Source: JAJEAD01 sp964420925 (GTDB taxonomy: Bacteria > Pseudomonadota > Gammaproteobacteria > HK1). Taken from it: DNA of 64,000 nucleotides. Shown one piece after another: positions 58,123 through 64,000 of the stretch. Every line of letters starts with the position of its first letter. Position 1 is the first letter of the stretch. Made by a program: the position numbers and the translations under genes. The stretch lies in the NCBI GenBank assembly GCA_964420925.1, contig CAYQVB010000022.1, positions 62,001-126,000 of the forward strand. The letters are read 5' to 3'. The notes under the pieces are model-generated. The model did not search any database, had not been told where the DNA came from, and saw nothing but the letters and a program-made list of their open reading frames with translations.

Positions 58123-59050
58123 CCTTCAGGATGAATTGAGTCGCGTCGAGCCTGACCAACGGGGCGACCATATAGCTGAAAGATCACGGCAATCGACTGC
58201 GCTGATCGCTCAGCGCTGTGATCGAAACGTCCTCTACTATGCCTCCAGCTTCTTGCAGAAGCCTCAGATCCCGGGGCTCTTCACGTCGGTCAACATGGAG
58301 GATATCAACGGCTTCATGGCCGGGGTTCACGGTCATGACTTCAGCAAGGGCCTTCTCTTGGTCCTTCACACCCCGGGCGGAATGGCGGAGGCCGCGCAGA
58401 CCATCGTCGACTATCTGCGAAGCAAGTTTTCCGCCATCGACGTTCTCGTTCCCACCTATGCGATGTCCGCGGGTACGATGATCGCGCTGGGGTGCGACAG
58501 AATCATCATGGGCAGGCAGAGCCAGTTGGGACCCACGGACCCGCAGCTCATCGTTGGGAATCGGCCGTTCTCGGCGCATTCGATCGTCGAGCAATTTGAA
58601 GAAGCAAAGGCGGAAGTCTCCGGCAATCCGGTGCTCGCCCATGCCTGGGCGCCGGTACTGCGGTCGTTCGGACCCGCGCTGCTTCAAGAGGCTCGGAAGT
58701 CGATATCGTATGGGCAAACTCTCGTGCAGGACTGGTTGCAGAAGTACATGTTCTCGGAACGGCCTGATCCGGCGGCTCTCGCGAGTACCGTTGCCGCGCA
58801 TTTTGGAGGCAACCAACATGGAAGCCACGGCAGAAGGATCGACCGCGACGAGGCAAGGCGACAACAGCTTGAAGTCATCGACCTCGAAGACGACCAACGC
58901 CTGCAGGAAGAGGTGCTGACCCTCTATCACCTGTCGACCATAGCATTTGAAATGGGGCCGGCAGCGAAATCGGTCATGAGCAGTAACGGTCGGTTCTGGA
59001 TCAAGAACATGCAGATGGAGGTCGTCGTCCAGCAGCCGTCGCAAGCGTAA
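58106..59050 (+). CDS. SDH (serine dehydrogenase) proteinase-family Clp/SppA-like protein
   Basis: A 314-residue soluble protein of the SDH_sah family (ClpP/crotonase-type fold). The marker segments are LLVLHTPGGMAEAAQTIVDY and PTYAMSAGTMIALGCDRI, where Ser121 of MSAG is the probable nucleophile, followed by LGPTDPQLIV. There is no signal peptide or membrane helix in the first 60 residues. Some members are membrane-linked proteases of unknown role, and some are found near defence genes. It overlaps the small upstream gene by 17 bases. Confidence 0.82.
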   Translation: MPSWSDLQDELSRVEPDQRGDHIAERSRQSTALIAQRCDRNVLYYASSFLQKPQIPGLFTSVNMEDINGFMAGVHGHDFSKGLLLVLHTPGGMAEAAQTIVDYLRSKFSAIDVLVPTYAMSAGTMIALGCDRIIMGRQSQLGPTDPQLIVGNRPFSAHSIVEQFEEAKAEVSGNPVLAHAWAPVLRSFGPALLQEARKSISYGQTLVQDWLQKYMFSERPDPAALASTVAAHFGGNQHGSHGRRIDRDEARRQQLEVIDLEDDQRLQEEVLTLYHLSTIAFEMGPAAKSVMSSNGRFWIKNMQMEVVVQQPSQA

Positions 59051-59099
59051 GGCGCGAGCGGTACGCGTCCGCCTCGGCCAGTCGAACAGGCCGGTATAC

Positions 59100-59357
59100 C
59101 TATCCGCGTCCAATGCAATAGCGAATGAGGAGACTCGCGCCTTGGACGCTTTCGGGGGACGATTCGACGGCATCTCCTTGGCGCATCGCCTCTCGCATGA
59201 AGGCGCAACATAGCGGCATGCGATGGTTGCTGTCCGGATACCCGCCGACTTCTCGGTGCAAGTCGCCGGCTCGGACCCCGAGGCCGCCTACAGGCGCAAC
59301 GATCTCTTCGAACGCCGCCGGAATCTCATGCAGCATTGGTGCGATTGCCTGACCCAC
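59100..59357 (-). CDS. Small conserved protein with HREVGGYP motif, downstream of Mrr-like nuclease
   Basis: An 85-residue protein containing LHREVGGYPDSNHRMPLCC, then AMRQGDAVESSPESVQGASL and LIRY. This pattern is familiar to me from short hypothetical proteins and from tails of HNH/restriction-linked proteins. The start is GTG 59357, with GAGGAG about 12 bases upstream; ATG 59336 is also possible. The gene follows the Mrr-like endonuclease gene on the same strand, 127 bases away. I do not know its function. Confidence 0.55.
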   Translation of the reverse strand: MGQAIAPMLHEIPAAFEEIVAPVGGLGVRAGDLHREVGGYPDSNHRMPLCCAFMREAMRQGDAVESSPESVQGASLLIRYCIGRG

Positions 59358-59484
59358 CCGTAGCGTCGACTCCTCGCGGGCGGCTCATCCCAGCGCAATT
59401 GCCGCCCATGATCGGGAGCCGCGTTTCGGCCGCCCGACCGGACCGCCTCACGACGCTCGCGCCAATTGCCTCCGCCATTGACGC

Positions 59485-60480
59485 TCACCCCGCAGGCCAG
59501 TAGATGCGACGCAGCGGGACCAGCCTCCGCATCTCGCCGTCGAGAGATTCGTAGTTCTCAACAAGCGTCTTCGCCAGTTCATCGAGATCCAGCAGCGTCA
59601 CTAGGACGTTCGCCCTGTCCGCCTCGTACCTCGCTTCCTTGCTGAATCCCCCAGTGCTCACGTAGAGGCACTTGTCGTCGACATGACGGCCTCCCACAAA
59701 GCTCCGGATCTCCGGCGCACCGACCTGCCCAGCCCTATGCTTGACCTCCACCACAATCCTCGGGTTCTCGAACCCGAATCCGTCCCGCGAAGCCATAATG
59801 TCCACTCCTCGGTCTGGACCGTGCCCTGAAATCCGGGCCTTGTAGCCCATCGCTCTGAGCACCCCGGCAATCAGAGACTGCATCTCCTTCCAGTCCAGCC
59901 CGACGATTCGGTCCTTGATGAACTCGATGCTTCTTGATTCAAGATCCTCGAGGAGCAGCTTCTTTTCCTCGTCGGCCTCCACCTCGTCTTCGGTCGGCTC
60001 GGCCTGCTCCCCTCTCGCCGCTCGCCAGACATCCTCCTCGGCCATCTCCGGAAGCTGAAAGAGCGTCAGCGTCGATCCCAGCGAGTTCTTCGTCGCCGTG
60101 GCTAAAGCGTCACGTGAAACCTCCATCGCCCTCCATTCGACACCACGGACGTTCGGATAGGCGGGGTCGAAACCCGGATCGAACCTGTACTTTCCCTGCA
60201 GCTTCCCAACCGCGTAGACGCGGCGCGTGCGGTTGTAGCTGACGACGCCGTCGTCCGCCTGCAGTTCTTTGGAAAAACGCGACAGCATCCCTCCAGCATT
60301 CGCGTACCATCCTGCACGTTGGCCCGGATACTGCTCGCGCAGCTCTGCCACAAGCGTCTCCCTGGACTTGAACCGGCCAAGATCCCCCACGTCGGGCCAT
60401 CCAATGGCAACAAGGCCCTTGTCAATGAAAGGTTGGAAAAGGCTGCCGTCGCTTTCGGCTCGTACCATCCACATTGTCAT
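59485..60480 (-). CDS. Mrr-like restriction endonuclease with N-terminal recognition-type domain
   Basis: A 331-residue protein. The C-terminal part (about 195-310) is an Mrr-type PD-(D/E)XK nuclease: Asp227 in GPDRGVDIMA and Glu245-x-Lys247 in RIVVEVKHR, followed by APEIRSFVGG. Residues 1-120 begin VRAESDGSLFQPF and carry DKGLVAIGWPDVGDL, which fits a DNA- or modification-sensing N-terminal domain. A Glu-rich linker (about 160-180) joins them. Mrr-family enzymes cut methylated DNA. No methyltransferase gene is adjacent. The start ATG 60480 has GGAAGAG upstream. Confidence 0.82.
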   Translation of the reverse strand: MTMWMVRAESDGSLFQPFIDKGLVAIGWPDVGDLGRFKSRETLVAELREQYPGQRAGWYANAGGMLSRFSKELQADDGVVSYNRTRRVYAVGKLQGKYRFDPGFDPAYPNVRGVEWRAMEVSRDALATATKNSLGSTLTLFQLPEMAEEDVWRAARGEQAEPTEDEVEADEEKKLLLEDLESRSIEFIKDRIVGLDWKEMQSLIAGVLRAMGYKARISGHGPDRGVDIMASRDGFGFENPRIVVEVKHRAGQVGAPEIRSFVGGRHVDDKCLYVSTGGFSKEARYEADRANVLVTLLDLDELAKTLVENYESLDGEMRRLVPLRRIYWPAG

Positions 60481-60846
60481 CTATGGCTCTTCCTCGTTGC
60501 TGTCTCAATGTCTTGATCCACCCACGCCGCCGGGAGCTCAAGCAGGGCTGGCCCTAATATCGGTCAGCCACCTCCGACACCCGTCGTGGCCGTCGTCCCT
60601 ACGTTCCGGCACGTCCGAAGGACGCGTACCGGCGACAGGTCCTGCCGCTCCGACTGCGCCGAGAGACCGCTGCGCAGTGTCGACTGCCGTGATTCCCGGA
60701 GAACCAAAGCGCGGGATTGAGCGTGGCGCAGATCCCCGCAATGCCCGGTGGGCCTTGCACGTCGTCCGTTCCGTTACGACCAGCGTATTCCTTGCGCACA
60801 TGCACAAGTGGCACGATCAGGTAGGGGTTGTTTCGCTTGCTACCCG
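60481..60846. other. Gene-free stretch upstream of the Mrr-like gene
   Basis: About 365 bases with no convincing gene. It should hold the Mrr-like gene promoter on the minus strand. No repeat is seen. Confidence 0.4.
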
Positions 60847-61224
60847 TCACTCCTTCTCTTGCCGGCAGTGGTTGATCGCGTTGAGGACTGCCTCTCTTTC
60901 TGCCATTGCCTTTGCTAGTCCCTGGAACTTTGCTGTTCGACAAATCACGACGAGGTCTCCGTCTCTCTCCGCCGTTTTGCAGATTGCCAACTGATACTGG
61001 ATTGTGTCGAGCCTGCTGAAGCGCTCTTTCTGCGCAGTTGCGATCGTGATCGGCTGGTCGCCCGCGCACGCCCAGCGGACGTAGTCTCCAATCTTGACTT
61101 CCCCGCTTTCTACGACTCGCAGTCCTTCCTTGGCCACTACTCCTTCCCCGAGTGTGGCCGTGCCGATACCTACGACCAATTGTCCCACAGTGATCACATT
61201 TAGAACCGTTTGTGTCACGTTCAT
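60847..61224 (-). CDS. Hypothetical protein
   Basis: A 125-residue protein. The N-terminal part is hydrophobic (QTVLNVITVGQLVVGIGTA) and could be a signal or membrane anchor. The rest contains GDYVRWACAGDQPITIATAQ and a C-terminal helical HCRQEKE, with three Cys residues in CAGD, ICK and VICR. AGAGGT lies about seven bases before ATG 61224; longer in-frame starts are rejected. I do not recognise the family. It is on the same strand as the Mrr-like gene, 366 bases upstream of it. Confidence 0.6.
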   Translation of the reverse strand: MNVTQTVLNVITVGQLVVGIGTATLGEGVVAKEGLRVVESGEVKIGDYVRWACAGDQPITIATAQKERFSRLDTIQYQLAICKTAERDGDLVVICRTAKFQGLAKAMAEREAVLNAINHCRQEKE

Positions 61225-61322
61225 CGTTGTACCTCTGTGTCTCTCCACCGTCTTCCTTCGGCTACTCGTGCCACCCGTCGGCTGGGACGAGACACCAATG
61301 CGACGACCGCCCGACCGAGGGC

Positions 61323-62993
61323 TCAGCGCCGGTAGTTGTCCTCCGTGAACGCGTCGCTGAACTTGCCGCTTTTGACATCGGCCTCCACGCGCTCCACCTC
61401 GCGCTCCGCCGGAGACCCGTAGCCTCCCGCTCCCGGGGTTTCGACCACCACGCACTGCTCGGGGCGCACTCGAAGCTCGCCGGTCTTCTCCGGGAGCGAG
61501 CGCACCTCGCCGTCGCGCTCCCTTATCAGGAAGCGGCCCGGGGCTCCGTCCTTTCCTCCGAAGAGCCCCCAGGGCCGGTGCGTGAAGCGCTCGCCCACCC
61601 CGTTGAACACGCACTCGTGGCCGACGGGGCGAACGCAGCGGCGAAGTCCGGTGCCCCCCCGGAATCTGCCGGCCCCTCCGGAGTCCTCGACGAGGCTGTA
61701 CTCCTCCACCCGCAGCGGGTACTCGGCTTCGATCGCCTCAACCGGCAGGTTCGAGGTGTTGGTGATGTGCACCTGCACCCCGTCCTTGCCGTCGCGATCC
61801 GGACGCGCGCCCATGCCTCCGCCCAGGGTCTCCAGGTACACGTAGGGGTTGCCGCCGCGGGGGTCGACCCCGGCGAATACCGCCGTGGTGTTCGCGCCGT
61901 TCGCGGCCGCCACCACCCGCCCCGGCAACGCCGGCGCGAGCGCGCCGAGCACCACGTCCACTATCCGCTGGCAGGTGTGGGCGCGGCTCGCGACCGAAGC
62001 GGGAAACACGGCGTTGAGAAGCGAGCCGGGCTCGGCCGCGATCTCGGCGACGTTCAGGACCCCCTCGTTGTTGGGCACTTCCGGGTCGAGCAGGGCCTTG
62101 AGGCTGTAGCACACGCTCGCCCGGGTCGCGTTCAAGGTCACGTTCACGTTGCCCGGAACCTGCGCCGCGGTGCCGCCGAAATCGAAGTGGGCATGACGAC
62201 CTGCAACGCGAATGCATACCCGGATCGGAATGGCGCGTGCGTCGAGCCCGTCGCCGTCCATCACGTCCTCGAACTCGTAGACGCCGTCGGGAATGCGCTC
62301 GATCGCGTCGCGCATGCGCGATTCGGTGCGCTCGATGATCTCGCCGAAGGCCCGCGAGACCGAGTCCGCTCCATGGACACAGACGACCTCCCGGATACGC
62401 CTCGCACCGAGCCGGCAGGCCGCGATCTGCGCGAAGTAGTCGCCCCGGCGTTCCCCGGGCACCCGCACGTTCAGCAGCAACAGGTCGAGCAGATCCTGCT
62501 GCAGCTCTCCCTCCCGGAACAGCTTGACCACGGGGATGCGCAGGCCTTCCTGGTAGATCTCGGACATCCCGCCCGCCATGCTGCCGGGCGACATGCCGCC
62601 GATGTCGGCGTGGTGGGCGATGTTGCAGAGGAACGCGATCGGCCGGCCGCCCAGGAACACCGGCATCGCCAGGTTGACGTCGGGGAGATGGGTGCCGCCG
62701 GCGACGTGGGGGTCGTTGGCGACGAAGATGTCCCCCTCGCGCAGTTCGTCCCCGTACTTCTCGAGCAGGCTCGACATCAGCCCGCTCATCGAAGCGATGT
62801 GGATGGGCAGCGACTGCTCCGCCTGCACCACGAGTCGGCCGCGAGGGTCCATGATCGCGGTGGAGTGATCGTGGCGTTCCTTTATGTTGGTGGAGTAGGC
62901 GGACTTCATGAGCGCCACGTAGGTTTCGTCGGTCACCGAAAGCAGTGCGTTGGACAGGATTTCCAGGCTTACCGGGTCCAGAGTCGCAGACAT
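61323..62993 (-). CDS. Hydantoinase/oxoprolinase subunit B (HyuB-like)
   Basis: A 556-residue protein. It begins TLDPVSLEILSNALLSVTDE, typical of HyuB. Other family segments are STNIKERHDHSTAIMDPRGR, VANDPHVAGGTHLPDVNLAM, FLCNIAHHADIGGMSPGSMA and LGGGMGARPDRDGKDG, ending with GAGGYGSPAEREVERV. Such enzymes hydrolyse cyclic imides, 5-oxoproline or acetophenone-type substrates, with ATP use by subunit A. It follows the HyuA gene after three bases, so the two are co-translated. Confidence 0.92.
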   Translation of the reverse strand: MSATLDPVSLEILSNALLSVTDETYVALMKSAYSTNIKERHDHSTAIMDPRGRLVVQAEQSLPIHIASMSGLMSSLLEKYGDELREGDIFVANDPHVAGGTHLPDVNLAMPVFLGGRPIAFLCNIAHHADIGGMSPGSMAGGMSEIYQEGLRIPVVKLFREGELQQDLLDLLLLNVRVPGERRGDYFAQIAACRLGARRIREVVCVHGADSVSRAFGEIIERTESRMRDAIERIPDGVYEFEDVMDGDGLDARAIPIRVCIRVAGRHAHFDFGGTAAQVPGNVNVTLNATRASVCYSLKALLDPEVPNNEGVLNVAEIAAEPGSLLNAVFPASVASRAHTCQRIVDVVLGALAPALPGRVVAAANGANTTAVFAGVDPRGGNPYVYLETLGGGMGARPDRDGKDGVQVHITNTSNLPVEAIEAEYPLRVEEYSLVEDSGGAGRFRGGTGLRRCVRPVGHECVFNGVGERFTHRPWGLFGGKDGAPGRFLIRERDGEVRSLPEKTGELRVRPEQCVVVETPGAGGYGSPAEREVERVEADVKSGKFSDAFTEDNYRR

Positions 62994-62996
62994 CGG

Positions 62997-64000
62997 TCAC
63001 CGTCCTCCCTTCGCGAGCGAGATGATCAGGTTTCCCGCCGCATCCACGCGCCCGGAGTCTCCGGGATGAATGGGCGTGGTGGCGTCGAGCTGCTCCACGA
63101 CGGCCGGGCCCTCGATCCGGTGCCCGGGCTCGAGGTCCTCTCTGAAGTACACCGCGCTGCGCACGCTGCCTTCGTCCGAGAACCACACCTGTCGGTGCGC
63201 GGCGGGCGACGCTTCGGTGTCCGGCTCCGTCCTCTCGTCGGGGACTTCCTCGTCGGAGACCCGCCCGCGGGCGGTCAGACGGTAGTTCATGACCTCCACC
63301 GCGTCCTCGCGGCTGTGGTATCCGTAGGTCGCTTCGTGCGTTCGGTAGAAGCGTTCAGTGAGCGATTCCAGATCGGGCACCGCCCGTGCGGGAGAGATCG
63401 CCGGGCCGGCTTCCAGCGGCACCGAGAGCTCGAAGTTCTGTCCCACGTATCGCATGTCGACGCGCAGGTCGAGTCCGCGCCGGTCCGGGGGAATCGCCTC
63501 GCCGGCAAACCACTCGGCGGCCCGACCGAGCAATTGCCCGATCCTCTCCCGCACCCCTTCGAGCGAGTCGCGGTCGAGACGCGAACGCTCGCTCACCACG
63601 AAGTTCTCCGTGAGGTCCGAGACCACCAGGCCCTGCGCGCAGAGGATGCCGGGCGCGCCCGGCACGAGCACCTCGCCGATTCCCAGACTCGCCGCCACGT
63701 CGCGCGCGTGCAGGGGCCCCGCGCCTCCGAAGGGCATGAGGGTGTAGGCGCGCGGGTCGTGTCCGCGCTCCACCGAGAGGGTCCGGATTGCGCGCACCAT
63801 GTTGGCCACCACTATCCCCAGCACCCCGTGCGCGGCGCGCTCGACGCTCGAGCCGAGACGTGCCGCAATCGGCTCGAAGGCGCCCCGGGCAAGGCTCGCG
63901 TCCAGGGCCATCTCGCCGCCAAGCAGGCCGCGGGGCGACAGCCGGCCAAGCAGCAGGTTGGCATCCGTCACGGTAGGTTTCTCTCCCCCCTGCGCGTAGC
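62997..64000 (-). CDS. Hydantoinase/oxoprolinase subunit A (HyuA-like), N-terminus outside the window
   Basis: About 333 residues of the C-terminal part of a HyuA protein of roughly 700 residues; the reading frame runs off the window edge. The visible start matches the HyuA middle (QGGEKPTVTDANLLLGRL), followed by VRAIRTLSVERGHDPRAYTL, MPFGGAGPLHARDVAASLGI and IVVANMV. The C-terminal EGPAVVEQLDATTPIHPGDS is also typical. Acts with HyuB, the gene next to it. Confidence 0.9.
   Translation of the reverse strand, partial: YAQGGEKPTVTDANLLLGRLSPRGLLGGEMALDASLARGAFEPIAARLGSSVERAAHGVLGIVVANMVRAIRTLSVERGHDPRAYTLMPFGGAGPLHARDVAASLGIGEVLVPGAPGILCAQGLVVSDLTENFVVSERSRLDRDSLEGVRERIGQLLGRAAEWFAGEAIPPDRRGLDLRVDMRYVGQNFELSVPLEAGPAISPARAVPDLESLTERFYRTHEATYGYHSREDAVEVMNYRLTARGRVSDEEVPDERTEPDTEASPAAHRQVWFSDEGSVRSAVYFREDLEPGHRIEGPAVVEQLDATTPIHPGDSGRVDAAGNLIISLAKGGR

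Overview
This 64 kb window is GC-rich chromosomal DNA from a Gram-negative heterotroph. It has an outer-membrane autotransporter-type barrel, several periplasmic binding proteins, Tat signals of the SRRxFL type and many overlapping ATGA/GTGA gene junctions. The FmdB-aspS gene pair, a Pseudomonas-like aspartyl-tRNA synthetase, Lrp-linked glutamate synthase and small palindromic CGTCATTCCCGC-type repeats point to the Proteobacteria, most likely a gammaproteobacterium. The many osmolyte, peptide and oxidised-nitrogen-compound genes would suit a marine or host-associated life, but that is inference. I saw no rRNA, tRNA, CRISPR array, insertion sequence or prophage.

Layout. 0-4.1 kb: a small membrane protein with a truncated downstream gene, an unusual Cache-domain autotransporter, and a tiny lipoprotein-like gene. 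4.3-10.1 kb (minus strand): a glycine betaine/proline-type ABC importer (binding protein, ATPase, fused double permease) with a FadR-type regulator. 10.6-13.5 kb (minus): a taurine/nitrate-type (TauABC-like) importer. 14.1-16.5 kb (plus): an APH/NahK-like kinase, a NYN-LOTUS RNA protein and a CsaA-like tRNA-binding protein. 16.5-23.8 kb: a dipeptide/oligopeptide importer whose minus-strand operon is split by about 1.4 kb holding an HTH gene and an Asp/Gly-rich hypothetical; its binding protein is divergent. 24.0-32.0 kb (plus): a zinc alcohol dehydrogenase, then lrp-gltB-gltD. 32.0-37.3 kb (plus): ThpR, an amidohydrolase, a GMC oxidoreductase and the biotin ECF transporter BioM-BioN-BioY. 37.4-51.4 kb: catabolic and accessory enzymes (FAH-family hydrolase, phytanoyl-CoA dioxygenase-like, aromatic aminotransferase, C45 acyltransferase-like, orphan peptide-binding protein, EamA exporter, rhamnonate-dehydratase-like enolase, coiled-coil repeat protein, DAO-type oxidase, CmcJ-like protein, SDR) and xthA with an enoyl-CoA hydratase remnant. 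51.9-54.1 kb: fmdB-like gene and aspS. 54.4-61.2 kb: a patch that looks like genome defence. 61.3-64.0 kb (minus): hydantoinase/oxoprolinase HyuB and a HyuA that runs off the window.

The genes mainly serve uptake and breakdown of nitrogen-containing small molecules (betaines, sulfonate- or nitrate-like compounds, peptides, hydantoins) feeding glutamate synthesis. The most interesting parts are the AAA ATPase plus TOPRIM pair (54.4-56.5 kb), which has the architecture of a two-gene anti-phage system, the nearby Mrr nuclease with a small conserved partner, the SDH-type protease with a small overlapping gene, and the Cache autotransporter. All functions are inferred from sequence motifs and context; no searches were run.
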